Counted from the first letter of the stretch, positions 1 through 12,094 are shown. The stretch is 64,000 nt of DNA from Prorocentrum cordatum (GCA_963575745.1 CAUYUJ010002703.1:469267-533266), one strand, 5' to 3'. The notes: generated from the letters alone by a model not told the origin. Numbers and translations: made by a program.

Positions 1-147
1 GTGGCCCACAGCCGGCAGCCCGAGCGACAGCTGGGCCAGCAGCCATAGCAGGCCGCCCTCGCGGATCAGGAGCTGGCCGTCGAGGCCCCTGAAGCCGCGG
101 GCGCGCCCGAGGAAGACCAGCCGCCGCACGAGCAGCGGGCTGATCAT
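1..147 (-). CDS. possible 5' end of an unrecognised minus-strand gene
   Basis: An ATG at 147 opens a minus-strand frame that stays open for 49 codons to the window edge. The peptide is balanced in composition and has two hydrophobic stretches (around residues 9-14 and 33-45), unlike the low-complexity frames that dominate this region. No family is recognised. It could equally be chance in GC-rich DNA, because only 49 codons are visible and the frame upstream of the ATG is arginine/proline-rich. Confidence 0.25.
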   Translation of the reverse strand, partial: MISPLLVRRLVFLGRARGFRGLDGQLLIREGGLLWLLAQLSLGLPAVGH

Positions 148-200
148 GGCCGCCGCCCTCGCGGCGGCGGCGCCCGAACAGCTCGAACCAAACGCGGCAA

Positions 201-1000
201 CCGCCAGCGAAATGCTCGCTCGAGATCCACTCGAGGCTCTCGCGAGGAATCCCAGGGGGGAGATGCGCCGTTCGAGGCGGGGGCCCGAGGTGGGGGCCCA
301 CAGGGCAACCGGAGAAGGCCCAGAGGGAGGCCCCGAGGGTTGTTGAGGGCGGTTCCTTTTCAAAACGACGGTCTCGCTTGAGCTCCACTCGAGGCTCTCG
401 CGAGGAATCCCAGGGGGGAGATGCGCCGTTCGAGGCGGGGGCCCGAGGTGGGGGCTCACAGGGCAACCGGAGAAGGCCCAGAGGGAGGCCCCGAGGGTTG
501 TTGAGGGCGGTTCCTTTTCAAAACGACGGTCTCGCTTGAGCTCCACTCGAGGCTCTCGCGAGGAATCCCAGGGGGGAGATGCGCCGTTCGAGGCGGGGGC
601 CCGAGGTGGGGGCTCACAGGGCAACCGGAGAAGGCCCAGAGGGAGGCCCCGAGGGTTGTTGAGGGCGGTTCCTTTTCAAAACGACGGTCTCGCTTGAGCT
701 CCACTCGAGGCTCTCGCGAGGAATCCCAGGGGGGAGATGCGCCGTTCGAGGCGGGGGCCCGAGGTGGGGGCTCACAGGGCAACCGGAGAAGGCCCAGAGG
801 GAGGCCCCGAGGGTTGTTGAGGGCGGTTCCTTTTCAAAACGAAGTTCTCGCTTGAGCTCCACCTGAGGCTCTCGCGAGGAACCCGATGGGGGAGATGCGC
901 CGTTCGAGGCGGGGGCCCGAGGTGGGGGCTCACAAGGCAACCGGAGAAGGCCCAGAGGGGGGCCCCGAGGGTCGTTGAGGGCGGCTCCCTTTTCAAAATA
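201..1000. repeat. 158-bp tandem repeat, about five copies
   Basis: The word GAGGCTCTCGCGAGGAA recurs at 233, 391, 549, 707 and 865, an exact 158-bp period. Early copies are nearly identical and the last ones are diverged. Each unit contains TTGAGGGCGG, TTTTCAAAA and TCTCGC(T/C)T in the order and spacing of the 83-bp repeat at 14,760-15,165, so the two arrays look distantly related. The 108-132-aa frames here are only the repeat read through. Confidence 0.9.
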
Positions 1001-1041
1001 TAGCCCTTGTCTGAACTTCGCCTTCGTGTTCGGATTGTTAT

Positions 1042-1044
<3 letters not shown>

Positions 1045-1072
<28 letters not shown>

Positions 1073-1099
1073 GTTCTATGGTTGGTCCCGCCCTCTCTC

Positions 1100-1130
<31 letters not shown>

Positions 1131-1260
1131 GGTTCCCTCTGGTTCCATCCCTTTCGTTCGGTGTCGTCATTGTTCGTTTTTTTTTTCTCTCTCTCTCTCT
1201 CTCTGTCTCCCTCTCTCTCTCTCTCTCTCTTTCTACGTGTGTCTACGTGTCTCCCTCTCT
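1045..1260. repeat. CT microsatellite tracts
   Basis: Several runs of CTCTCT are separated by short unique sequence and a T9 run. All long frames here are Leu-Ser-rich translations of the repeat and are not genes. Confidence 0.9.
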
Positions 1261-1299
1261 TTCAGCGGTTTCCCCTTATCTTGCACTCTTCCATGCTGC

Positions 1300-2330
1300 A
1301 TGCTGGACAGTAGGGATGGGGGGGTGGATTGGGATGGATGGCGGCTTGGAGGAGAAATATGCTGATAATTCGGACGACTTTGGGATTACACACTGCTACC
1401 CCGCCTCAAAAAGCATACACCAGCTCACCAGCTGACCCAGAGAATCAAACAACGCGTGGTGATCCATAAAACAACAACTTGGTGCGATCGTTAAGTTTTG
1501 CGGTCGTTCACACATGTTTTCTTAGACGCGTCCGTTTTTTCATGAACAAGCATTGGCTCCACGCGCTCGTGTTTCGCATGCCCCTGCGCATTTCTTGTGA
1601 ACTATCTCGAAATCATGATGCTGTTTTTCTTCCACCCATGTGATTTTTTGGGTATCACGTCGTAGTCCGCATGTTGCTGATTTTTTGGGCGCATCTGATT
1701 TGTGAGGGTTCGCGTTCGTTTTCTTAGCACGAAATCGCAGTACCATGAAGCGTTTCCATGCACATGCGTGGTCATTTCTATGAGCAGAACAGTGTTTTTG
1801 ATGTGCTGAAATACGGTGCATTCCGAATGGGCCCAAGCCGAAACCAGCCCCAAGGCAGTTCCGGAGGCTTACCGAATCTGCCTCCGGAGCCGCGGGCTGT
1901 GCGCAGGCTTGTGTCGGGGAGCCGCCTCCCCACTCCAAGCAGTTGCTATTCATGGATTTCCAGCCCTGGAGGGCCACCGTCGTGCTTCTCGCAATCTTCT
2001 TCTTCTTCGTGTGAGGCTGGCCCTCGCCTTGGCCGCGCCCCCGTGCTTGCGCCCCACTGTGCGCATCAGCCTTAGCTGACAGGCTGCAGGAACTGACTAG
2101 AGAGGGGTTCGAGCTAAGCCGCCAGTCCCCAACCCAGGGCCACCTTCTCACAAGCCTCAGCAATGATTTGGCCTGAAAGGGAAGTGATATAGAGAGAGAG
2201 AGAGAGAAAGAAAGAAAGAAAAGAAACTCCTCCTCCTCCTCCTCCACCTGTTGATCCGCTTCCTCATCCTATTCTTATTCTTATTCCCTCTCCCTCCTCC
2301 TCGTCATCCTCCCTCTTTCCTCTAAGTCTG
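1300..2330. other. no recognisable gene
   Basis: Less repetitive and more AT-rich than the rest, with a short GA/GAAA tract near 2,190-2,225 and CTC units at 2,228-2,245. The 235-aa minus-strand frame reads into the GA tract and shows no domain I recognise. Confidence 0.5.
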
Positions 2331-2334
2331 GCCT

Positions 2335-3590
2335 TGCACGCCGCCAAGCTTGGGCGCATCGGCCACCGTCACTGTCACTGTCGCTGTCGCCGTCACCCGA
2401 AGCGGTGGCTTGACGAGGGGGGTGGCGGCAGCAATGGCACTGCTGGAACGCGCCCAGCGTCAGCAAGGCATGACGGTGCTACTCCGACTCCCTGGCTGAT
2501 GCTCTGGGGGAGGGGGGGCTGAGCTCAGGGGACGCTGCAGCACCGCTCAACGATGTGCTGTCGACCAAACCTTCAGGGTGGGCTGGGCCCTTTTCACCGC
2601 TGTGCGCATCTCGGCGTCGGCTTCGGCTTCAGGTGGCACCGCGAAGCGACTCCGGGCCACATCGCCCGAGACAGTTTTTTTCGTTCGCACGGCTGCTCCA
2701 CCTGTCTTGTCTTGTCTTGTTGTCCCCGTCAGTCTAGTCTCCCCTCCATGCTGCCGTTGCCCTCCCCCAGTGGCTCTGCCCGCCGCCAGGCTTGAACGCG
2801 TCGGTCAACGCCGCTGTCGATGTCGCCGCCACCCGAGTCGGTGGCCACGACGAAGGGGTGGCGGCGGCGGTGGCAATGCCGGAACACGCCGAGAGGTAAG
2901 CATTACATGGGCGTGCAAACACGACTCGTCTGGCTGATGCTCTGGGGGGGCTGTGCTCTGGGGGCGATGCAACACCGCTCAACGATTCGTTGCCGACCAA
3001 ACCTGCAGGGTGGGCCTTTTCCATTTCTCTGTCTGTGCACTTCAGCTTTGGTTTCAGCTCCAAGTGTGGGTGCACCGTGCAGCACCGTCGGGTCAATTCA
3101 CACGAGTCTTTTTTGTTGTCCGCTCGCACGGGCGTTAACCCCTGTCTTGTCTTGTCTTGCCTTGCTCTCCCCGTCGGTCTGTTCTCCCCTCACTGCTGCT
3201 GTCGATGCCACCCCCGTCCGACTGAGAGGAAATCGCAGTCTGTTTTTTTACGCTGCCAGGCTTGGACGCGTCGACCACCGCCACCGTCGCTGCCACCGAC
3301 ACACTAGTCGGTGGCCCTGACGGGGGGGGGCGGCGGCGGCAGTGGCCGTGCAGAAACGCGCCCAGAGGCCAGCAAGGCATGGGGCTGCAAACCCGACTTG
3401 TCTGGCCGATGCGGGGTGGGCGGGGGTCATGTGCTCAGGGGAGGCCGCAGCTTCGCGCAACGATGTGCTGTCAACCAAACCTGCAATGCGGGCCCTTCCC
3501 GCAATTTTTCTGTGCACTTCACCCTTGGCTTCGGCGTCAGGCGTGGGTGCACCGTGCAGCGCCGTCTAGCCAGCTCAGCCCTCTCCTTCT
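2335..3590. repeat. imperfect tandem repeat of about 440-470 bp, three copies
   Basis: Copies begin near 2,341, 2,781 and 3,251 with CCGCCA(A/G)GCTTG and CGCATCGG or CGCGTCGG. Each then has a GTCGC/CACC-rich stretch, a G-run, GATGCTCTGGGGG or similar, a CGATGTGCTGTC-like stretch and, in two copies, CTTGTCTTGTCTTG. Divergence is substantial and frames change between copies. No protein is supported. Confidence 0.8.
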
Positions 3591-3705
3591 CGTCCTCCCC
3601 CTCCTCCCCCTCCTCTTCCTCCTCCCCTTCCTCCTCCTCCTCCTTCTCCTCCTCCTCCTCCTCCTCCTCCTCCTCCTCCTCCTTCCTCCTCCTCAGGAGA
3701 AGCAG
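3588..3705. repeat. CTC/TCC microsatellite
   Basis: Nearly uninterrupted CTC/TCC triplets; serine-rich and glutamate-rich frames are artefacts of the repeat. Confidence 0.95.
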
Positions 3706-3719
3706 TTCCAGCTGAGTTC

Positions 3720-5430
3720 CAGTAAACCCAGAATGCACAGTTCTGGAGGAGGATGGGTAAAGACCTGCAGGGGTCCACGTTGTTTAAACATATTACGACG
3801 CTGGGGGACTGGGAAGGAGGACCAGATTCAGCCCAGAGTGCAACGCCATGGAGGGGCGAAGATCCATCATATTCGACGTCTCATCTTTGCTTCTGGCCCC
3901 AGGGGGGCTTCTTGTCATGACGGCCGGAGACCCCTCGATCGCCTGCTCACAGTGCACCCCAGGAGCGGACCATGGGTTCACGTGTGAGGGCGAAGGGGAG
4001 TTTTTCTCGGGCGGATAGTAGTGGGGGGGTGACCTGAATGGTGGGAAAAGAGGTCCAGAAATAGGGCCCTTTTCTCCACACCTCATTGAGGACACCTCCT
4101 GTGACCACCCGCCCGATGTTCTAGGGAGATCGTCTCCATACATTGTTTTGCCACGTTGGGCCTCTCTGGCGTCTCGCCTCGGGCTTGGGCCCCCAGCTTT
4201 CCTGCCACCGGGGACGCATGTCCCAGGGCGGTCGGGGAGTTTCTAGCCCCACGTCCCGCCGCAGGGGTGCAAACTTCGCTAAGACGAAGCCAGGACGAGG
4301 ATAACATCGGGTGAAGATAAATCGAGAGTCTCTGAGATCCGGCGACTCTGGAGGATGTCTCGGACGCCGCGGCCTTCTCAGAGCGTTCCGGGGCGCTCTG
4401 AGTGCGTGTCTGAACGCTCTGACATGGACTTTTCCTCGTCCTAGCCTTGTCCGCTTCCCAGCCGCCCTGCAACAGGCGTCACCGATGTCGACCTTGCACA
4501 ACTTTGGGGGCAACTCCTGGGAAGTCAGTGCAATACCGACTGACGGCGATGAAACGGCTGGAGTAGGCCCGGGATTGAGCCAGATTAGCCCAGATTCAAG
4601 CGGGAACGGGGTTGAGCCAGATTGGGCAGGTTTTCGACCACAGGTATACCAGCGCCTTTGCTGAATGCAACCTCCCAAGAGCTGCATTCTACATCAGGGG
4701 GGGGGGGGCGCGAGGCGGGCGGCATTCGAAGCAGGCGAGAGGGGGCTCCGAGAAGGCAGGCGGGCGACGAGAAAAAAACGCGGGCCTTACGCGGGATGGT
4801 ATGGCGACCTTGCGCGGAGGCTAACTCGGGCCGCCAGCGCGGCACGCCACATTGGAGAGGAGGGCGCTGATGCGCGACCCTACGAGGGTAAGAGAAAATG
4901 TCGGTGAAGACGAACCCGTGTTCCCTCGTCGCTTCTCAGAGGCCGCTGCTGCTGTCAGGCCTGGGCCTCCCTTGGCTGGGGCGGCCTGGCGTTGGCGGCC
5001 GGAGCAGGAATGCCCACCCCCAACCCGTGGTCTCTCGGGGCGAGAGCCTCCAGCAGGAAGGGGCGCAGGCCTGCTGCAATCCCTGGGAAACATCGTTTTC
5101 AAAGAATCACGACCGCAGCTGTAGATCCCAGCTGTCTGCGCCATGTCTCGAGCCGCATCGATCTGCGAGGGTCCCGGGGCCCCAAGCCTGGCGGAAACGC
5201 CCGACACAAACAAAAGTACGACGCCAGGATCTCAGGGATGCCACCATCTCCCTCTTCCGACTCGGCGGCGACACAAACGGCCAGACAGCAGCCTCCGTGC
5301 ATGGGAAGAAATGTCTGGAGAGTGAACCCAACCAGGAACCCGTGAGGTGCAGACGATCGATGCCATTACCCCCCTCGCAATAACAATATCCTATACTAGC
5401 ACCAGTCACACCAGCACCTTGCGAGTCGCA
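3720..5430. other. no recognisable gene
   Basis: Mostly unique sequence with a few G-runs (for example near 4,697). Open frames up to 188 aa exist on both strands but none shows conserved domain motifs, and overlapping frames are equally long. Confidence 0.5.
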
Positions 5431-5435
5431 AGGGC

Positions 5436-5445
5436 CAGCGGTAGA

Positions 5446-5530
<85 letters not shown>
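5436..5530. repeat. GTC trinucleotide microsatellite
   Basis: About 30 GTC units with one GCC interruption. Confidence 0.95.
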
Positions 5531-5640
5531 GAGCAGAGCGTGGCCGCATCTGCTTTCCATGATCTATGCTGTCGGCTGCGTAACAGCCTGCCCAGAGTTC
5601 TAAGCAATGATGTTGGATAGACTGCAAAGGACTCTATGAG

Positions 5641-5823
5641 TGCTTGTCTTGTCTTGTCTTGCTGTCGTCGTCGTCGTCGTCAACGTCGTCGTCGTCAACG
5701 TCGTCGTCGTCGTCGTCGTCGTCCTCGTCCTCGTCGTCATCCTCGTCGTGGTCGTCATCGTCGTCGTCCTCGTCGTCGTCCTCGTCATCGTCGTCATCGT
5801 CGTCGTCGTCCTCGTCGCCGTCG

Positions 5824-5863
<40 letters not shown>

Positions 5864-6165
5864 GCGAGTGGCCGCGCGCAGCCGCGCGCGGCGGAGCGCG
5901 GCGGGCACCTGCGGCTCCCCGTGGGAGGCGGTGGTGGCCGGCGTGGCGGCCCCAGTGCCTGCACGCCGGCGGCCGGGCGGCCCGTCGCCCGCCGCCCTCT
6001 GCCGCGGTCGTGGGTCGCCGGCGGCTGCGGGAGGAGGAGGAGGAGGAGCAAGGGGGAGCGAGGAAGAGGACGAGGAGGAGGACGAGGAGGAGGAGGAGGA
6101 GGAGGAGGAGCGAGGAGGCGCGAGGAGGAGCGAGGAGGAGGAGGAGGAGGAGGAGGAGGAGCAGT
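5641..6165. repeat. GTC tract and GAG tract around a GC-rich core
   Basis: A CTTGT pentamer run (5,644-5,662) leads into GTC/CTC triplets to about 5,870. A GC-rich spacer follows, then GAG triplets from about 6,030 to 6,163. The CTTGT run matches the one inside the 2.3-3.6 kb tandem repeat. Confidence 0.9.
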
Positions 6166-6640
6166 GTAAACCTAAGAGAAGAGTCATGAGCGATGTTGGA
6201 ATAAACCCTCCTTCCAAGCTCCCTGTTCATGGGCCCCTACTAGGGTTCATCTCCACTGAGTAAACTGCCTCGTTGGGAGACAACCATTTGAACACCATGA
6301 GCATGCCAAAACATTATTCTCGGGACTCCAACGCCACGGATCAAACTGTCAATTGCATTTTGACGGTCCTGAATTGTGCCAGGTGCCAGAACACCGTTCT
6401 TGGGACTTCAACACCGCGAATCAACGTAACGGTTGCATCCTCATAATCCTGAATTTTTCCGAAACACCATTTCTGGCACGTTGAACATGGGAATCCGCAG
6501 AACTCTTGCAAATTAAAAAAGAATGTGCGCGGCGCTAACGCGAGAACCACATGTTGACAAGGAAGCGCCCTCAATCCGTGAAGCTCTTGCAATTTGTTTA
6601 ACCAAAGTGTGTGCGGCGGTGAGGCGAGAGCCTCCTCCTC
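6165..6640 (-). repeat. 73/83-bp repeat family, copy 1 (inverted relative to 15 kb)
   Basis: Read on the minus strand this contains the 83-bp unit type (GGATTGAGGGCG... CGCCGCGCACATT), then 73-bp units ending in a CCAGAA.GGTGTT.CGG-like block, then a tail with GAGGCAGTT.ACTCAGTGGAGATGAACC. The same order is found in the opposite orientation at 14,760-15,545, making the two loci an inverted pair. Confidence 0.75.
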
Positions 6641-8558
6641 CTCTCCACCTCTGCCTCCTCTCCTGGCTCGTAGCCCGCGCCATGCCTCGGCGGGCACCCA
6701 TGGACTTCCGCCTGGCGTCGCGCAAGCGCCTCTCCCAGCGCGCCGCCGCCACCCACGGAACTGCGCCAGCTCCGAGACGAAGATGCAGGGCGCCATGGCG
6801 ACCAGCCAAGAGCAGCTTCAGCCCCCAGCTGGCGGCGCACGCGCTCCAGCGTCGGCTCAGCCCGCCGCCGCTCGCCTCTTACTTCGGCGGCTCGGGCGGC
6901 GCGCTCCGCTCCTCCGCTCCCCTCTCGGGGAAGCCGATCGGTCCCGGGGCGACGGCGGCCTACCGGGAGGCCCCCAAGAAGGCGCAAACGGGGCGAGGGT
7001 AGCGGCATCGGTGCCTTTGACTCCCCCGACCCACCCCCATCTCCTCGCCCGCAGCCGCGCCGCGGGTCCTGGGTCACGCCGCCGAGCTACGCCCGCGCCG
7101 CGAGCTTGACCGAGCCAGCTGAACTGTTGAGCTGGGGTCGGATGGCCTTCCTCTGGCCCCCTTCTCCTCCTCCGCCTCCGCCTCCGCCGCGCCTCCTCGC
7201 GCAGGGCCACCCGGCTCGGCCCGTTGATCCGCGCGGCCCCAAAGGTGGCAGGGACCGCGCGCTCGGCGCGCCATCGCCGGGCGCCCGTATCAGAAGGAGG
7301 CGCGGTGGGGATGCAGGGCCCTTGGGCGCCAAAGCTGTAGGAACAAGGAAACGCGACACCACCACCACCACCACCACCACCACCACCACCACCACCACCA
7401 CCACCACGACCACCACCACCACCACCACCAGGGACCACCAGCGGGAGGAGCCAGGAGGGGTCCCCCCTGGTGGTGTGGCCCCCCCTCTCGCTCAAGACAT
7501 CCCCCATCGCCAGCTCGGGAAGGCATCGTGGACCTCCTCGCGATCGGAGCCACCGCCTCCTCCCCACACCCCTCGACAGCGCTGCAGGCAGAGGCCATCG
7601 GACGAGCAGGGGGGGGGGCGAGGGAGCGGTGCGATCTGCTGACGGACAGGCTCCGACGCGCCAATGGCGCGTGGTAGCTCCCAATAGCATGAGCCGATCG
7701 GCCCAACACATGCCCGGACATGCTGGTGTGCACGTTTCTGAAACTTGCCCGCTGTTTTCTTGTTCGTGGAATATCTAGCCACACCACGTTCACCCAACCT
7801 ACAAGGAAGCAAAAGGATGGGAGTGAGGGAGTGAGGAGGAGAGCAGGAGGAGGAGCCCCCTCCCAGCGCTCGTCCCCCCCTCCCCGAAAGGATGAAAGGA
7901 TTACTTTGTCAAGATATCCAATGCTAAGCCGCCATGGTGATTGGTCGCCGACCGCTCCCCAAAACCTGTGCACGGTGTCACGGGGCACGGCTGGGCGCCA
8001 CATGCGCCGAGGGCCACACAAGAACACTAGGTCAAGTCAAACCATCGTCATCCGGATGATCAACCTGATCTTCATGATCCCAGCGCTCCTGCTCGTGCTG
8101 ACCCCGCTGCTGCGCCTGTGCCTGCTGTGCTCATCCCTTCTACACGTCCCTTCACTTCCATCTCTCCACCACCCTGCTACGATGCCTACTCCCTCATCCA
8201 ACTCTTTCTTCCGAACTCATGCTTGTGCAGACTCGGGATCCTCCCCATGCTGCTCATACTGATGCTGCTCACCACACCCACCTCCCTTGACCCTACCCCC
8301 CTACCCCCATGTCCACATTGCTTAACTCCCCTCCTCCCCTTGACCTTCGCCTCCCCCTCCTGGAATCCCGCTCTGATACCCCAGAGCCCCGCCCCGCAGG
8401 TCCACCCATCGCGACGACTGCGTGGAGCAAGACACAATCCTGCTCGGGCTGAGAACCGACTGCGCTCGCCCATTCCTCCCCACCCCGTCTCCCAAGACTA
8501 ATTCATGGGCTCGCTCACCACCCCCTCCCCCTACGGAACCGAGACCAAGTTCTTGCGC
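6641..8558. other. intergenic; CAC microsatellite, no clear gene
   Basis: Contains a CAC triplet run at about 7,358-7,430 and GC-rich sequence. Several frames of 100-284 aa overlap on both strands at 6,600-7,700. The only protein-like segment is Glu/Arg-rich near 6,760-6,850 and its frame is ambiguous. Nothing is confidently coding. Confidence 0.5.
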
Positions 8559-10004
8559 TCACTGCGGCGAGAACGTGGCGGAACGCACGACATCGTTATG
8601 GCCCTCTAGAGTGCGCAGGCACTGGCCCGAGTCCGCGTGCCAGATCTTCGCCGTGCAGTCAGAAGAGGCGGTCAGCACCTCCAGCCCGTCCGGCGAGAAC
8701 ACGGCAGACAGCACGTAACCGCGGTGGCCCTCCAGCGTGCGCAGGCACTGGCCGGAGTCCGCGCACCAGATCTTCGCCGTGCCGTCAAGGGAGGCGGTCA
8801 GCACCTCCAGCCCGTCCGGCGAGAACACGGCGGACTTCACACAACCGTCGTGGCCATCCAGCGTGCGCAGGCACTGGCCAGACTCCGCGCACCAGATGTT
8901 CGCCGTGCCATCACGAAGGGAGACGGTCAGCACCTCCAGCCCGTCCGGCGAAAACACGGCGGACACCACGCCGTCGTCCTCCAGCGTGCGCAGGCACTGG
9001 CCGGAGTCCGCGCACCAGATCTTCGCCGTGCCGTCATTGGAGGCGGTCAGCACCTTCAATCCGTCCGGCGAAAACACGGCGGACTTCACGACACTGTCGT
9101 GGCCATCCAGCGCGCGCAGGCACTGACCAGACTCCGCGCAGTAGATCTTCGCCGTGCCGTCATTGGAGGCGGTCAGCACCTCCAGCCCGTCTGGCGAGAA
9201 CACGGCGGAACTCACGAAACTGTCGTGGTCATCCAGCGTGCGCAGGCGCCGGCCAGACTCCGCGCACCAGACCCTCGCCGTGCCGTCATCTGAGGCGGTC
9301 AGCACCTTCAATCCGTCCGGCGAAAACACGGCGGACTTCACGAAACTGTCGTGGCGCCCTAGCGTGCGCAGGCACTGGCCAGACTCCGCGCACCAGATCC
9401 TCGCAGTGAGGTCAGAAGAGGCGGTCAGCACCTTCAGCGCGAAGGTCGCCACTAGAGTGAGCTCGCTGCCGCCAGTGGCACCGATCTCGGCCAGGGTCCT
9501 GCCGCCGCGAAGCTCCGTTTCCCCGAGGAACACCCGCCTCTGGCCGCCTGGCGCGCCACCTTGCGCAGGCGTCCCTGCGAGCACGTCCCGCAGCCGCCAC
9601 GACGGGCTGGCGTCCAGGGCCGCCAGCTCTCGCTGGCTGCGCGCAGGAAGTGGCCCTCCGGTGTGCGGCCTGCCGATCGCTGCGTGCGAGGCGACAGCGG
9701 CGGCCCGCGTGCCTGGGCCCCCGGGAAGCCGCGCACCTTCCAGGGCCACCCCGGCGAAGGGCCGCCCCTTGGCACGCGCGGCCGCTCTCGCCCGGCGCAG
9801 GTGACCACGGACACGCGCATGCCCGGGCGGTGCACGCGCGGACGGGGGCGACCACGGGGCGCCGAAAAGGGGGGGGGGGCGGCAGGAGAGCGCGAGGGCC
9901 GCAGGGAGGCCCTGGCGGCCGACGCGGCTGCGCAGGAGGGGTGGGGCGGGGAAGGGAGGTGAGGAAAGCATCAAGCGCGGAGCTCCTCCATGTATGTGTG
10001 CCAA
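8559..10004 (-). CDS. ubiquitin-like domain + WD40 seven-bladed propeller protein
   Basis: The 481-aa frame reads as a scaffold protein. Residues about 134-186 resemble a ubiquitin-like fold: FLGETELRGGRTLAEIG followed by GSELTLV, equivalent to the LxDxRTLxxY...LxLVLR strand of ubiquitin. Residues 188-481 hold six complete WD repeats plus a split one. Repeats have the pattern SAVFSPDGLxVLTAS(N/S)DGTAKIWCA(D/E)SGQCLRTLEGH. The first blade lacks its outer strand, and the C-terminal NDVVRSATFSPQ can supply it, closing a seven-bladed ring. The repeat DNA is strikingly homogeneous (about 126-bp spacing), so recent tandem duplication or gene conversion is likely. Residues 1-120 are low-complexity, Arg/Ala/Pro-rich, and the true start or an upstream exon junction may be nearer residue 120. 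WD40 propellers bind proteins; the specific partner is unknown. Confidence 0.85.
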   Translation of the reverse strand: MAHIHGGAPRLMLSSPPFPAPPLLRSRVGRQGLPAALALSCRPPPLFGAPWSPPSARAPPGHARVRGHLRRARAAARAKGRPFAGVALEGARLPGGPGTRAAAVASHAAIGRPHTGGPLPARSQRELAALDASPSWRLRDVLAGTPAQGGAPGGQRRVFLGETELRGGRTLAEIGATGGSELTLVATFALKVLTASSDLTARIWCAESGQCLRTLGRHDSFVKSAVFSPDGLKVLTASDDGTARVWCAESGRRLRTLDDHDSFVSSAVFSPDGLEVLTASNDGTAKIYCAESGQCLRALDGHDSVVKSAVFSPDGLKVLTASNDGTAKIWCADSGQCLRTLEDDGVVSAVFSPDGLEVLTVSLRDGTANIWCAESGQCLRTLDGHDGCVKSAVFSPDGLEVLTASLDGTAKIWCADSGQCLRTLEGHRGYVLSAVFSPDGLEVLTASSDCTAKIWHADSGQCLRTLEGHNDVVRSATFSPQ

Positions 10005-10129
10005 CCATTCCCTGGCAATTCCAGCTGTGAGCGTCTGAGCGGGAGAGTCTTACGTGGCCTGTGGCGACTGGGCGCTGCCTGGCGGCTTTCCATTGGAGCG
10101 CTCAAGTGCGATGCCTGCGACTCACGTCG

Positions 10130-10965
10130 AGATGATATCGGAAGTTCGAAAAGACATGAATCGAGGGTACCCGGGTACCCCAACCAGCGTTTCGCTTGGG
10201 ACGCCCCCACGGCCTGGCCGCGAAGGGAAAGTGCGACGCCCCTAGGGGTGCCCGAATGCTGTTCTTGCTACGTTGCGGTGACCATGAGGCTAAAAACTTG
10301 TTGCGTCGGCGGCTAGGCAGAGTAACTGCGCTGGCGGAAGAGCACTGACAACGGGGCTGCCGTTGAAGCGAATCGTGCCACGATGCAGGAAATGGAAGGA
10401 GACAGGGTGGGCGTCCGAAGGAGGAGAGAAGGAACAGGAGCCGCTCTCGGGGACGGGTCACACCGGGAGCGAGCGGCTCGGCCGGCCCCGCCGGCGGGGA
10501 AACGGGGCTAAAAGCAAGGAGCCAGGGGTACCGAAACCACGCCTCGCTCGAATCCTCCCCACACTCTGGCCGCGAACGGGCAAGCGTCCCCCTCCCCGAC
10601 GGCTCCGACTTGGAAGGCCTGCCTGCTGCACCGCGATGATCCTGACGCTCGCAGAAGCGCGGAGTCGGGGACGCCACACGAGCCAACGGCTACAGCCATC
10701 CTCACAATCTGGGCGTCGTGAACGGGGGCAATGCCACAGCCCCTGGCCGGCACAGGCGCCAGGCCCGGCATACCCCGGTGATCACGGGACTCTCACAAGA
10801 GAGGAGTCGGAGGTTCGAAACGGTCGTCTCGCTCGAGGCATCCCCATCGTCTGGCCGCGAACGGATACATAAGTGTCCCCCTGATCGGCGGCTGCTCATT
10901 TGGCTGCCCGAGCGCCACGCCTGCTACATACCAGTTATCACGGGGCTCTGACAAGGAAGGTCAAC
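10130..10965. repeat. degenerate repeat of about 300 bp
   Basis: Blocks near 10,140, 10,520 and 10,805 share a GGTACCGAAACC or GGTTCGAAACG-like start, CTCGCT(C/T)GA, then CTGGCCGCGAACGG and a CGTCCCCCT-like stretch. Copies are diverged and spacing varies. No gene is supported here. Confidence 0.55.
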
Positions 10966-10999
10966 AACTTGTCATGATCATCGTCCCCATCATGAACAC

Positions 11000-11421
11000 C
11001 ATTCAACTCACTAACATCATCGTCGCCAACGCGATCCTCATATCACCATCGGCATCATCATCATCAGCAGCATCAGCAGCAGCAGCAGCAGCAGCATCGT
11101 CATCACCATCATCATCAACATCATCATCCTCCTCATCATCCTCATCAACATCCCCATCATCATCATTATCATCATCAGCATCATCAACAACATCATCATC
11201 ATCATCATCCTCATCATGATTAGCAGCGGCAACATCATCATCATCATCAGCTCCAGTGCCAGCCTCAACATCAAGACCATCATCCGCATCATCAGTAGCA
11301 CCATTACCGTCATCAGCAGCACCATCACCATCACCATCACCATCGTCATCCTCACCATCACCATCATCATCAGCATCATCATCACCGTCATCACCATCAT
11401 CATCATCATCATCATCACCAC

Positions 11422-11455
<34 letters not shown>

Positions 11456-11887
11456 GCCACCATCACAACCATCAGCATCATCATCCTCGTCATTCTCAGC
11501 ATCATCATCATCCTTATCCTCGTCATCATCCTCATCATCCTCACCATCATCCTAATCCGAATCTCCATCCTCATCGTCATCGTCATCACCAGCAGCATCC
11601 CCACCATCAGTTGCGTCATCACCATCATCAGCAGCATCATGGTCATCATCATCATAATCAGCAGCATCAACATCACCATCATTATCGTTATTGCTATTTA
11701 AAAATACGATTACGATTAATACTACTGCTAATCGCGGCATTAAATACACATTACTATTGCTTTCGCATTATGATGTTCAGTCTTACTACTCTTTCCATCG
11801 TCACCACCACCGTTATTACTCATTATGGTGTTCACCACCGTTCACAGTCCATCATTCATCATTCAGTAATACTCATCATCATCACCA

Positions 11888-11918
<31 letters not shown>

Positions 11919-11965
11919 CATCATTGTCATCGTCATCGTCATCGTCATCGTCGTCGTCGTTTCTT
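11000..11965. repeat. CAT (ATC/TCA) trinucleotide microsatellite
   Basis: Interrupted CAT triplets, with CAG and CGT variants, fill 11,005-11,690 and 11,860-11,960; a short AT-richer island lies at 11,690-11,850. Poly-Ser, poly-Ile, poly-His and poly-Met frames are all repeat artefacts. Confidence 0.95.
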
Positions 11966-12094
11966 CTTGCATTCCTGCGTGTGTTTGACGCCTTCCGCGG
12001 GGAGCGCGCGGCACTATCGCCCGGGACTGCACAGCCACTGCTGCGGGAGCGCACAACTGGCAGTACTCCGCGGAATCCGTCGGCCGCCAGCGCG

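Noticed and set aside
5436-5870. Acidic poly-Asp protein on the minus strand
   Set aside because: It is the GTC microsatellite read as GAC; no flanking coding sequence supports it.
6760-6860. Possible exon with a charged helix
   Set aside because: Both strands offer similar short peptides and no splice-compatible frame stands out.
10085-10110. Spliced-leader-like sequence upstream of the WD40 gene (CCATTGGAGCGCTCAAG)
   Set aside because: It is on the plus strand, opposite to the gene, and matches only part of the leader with gaps.
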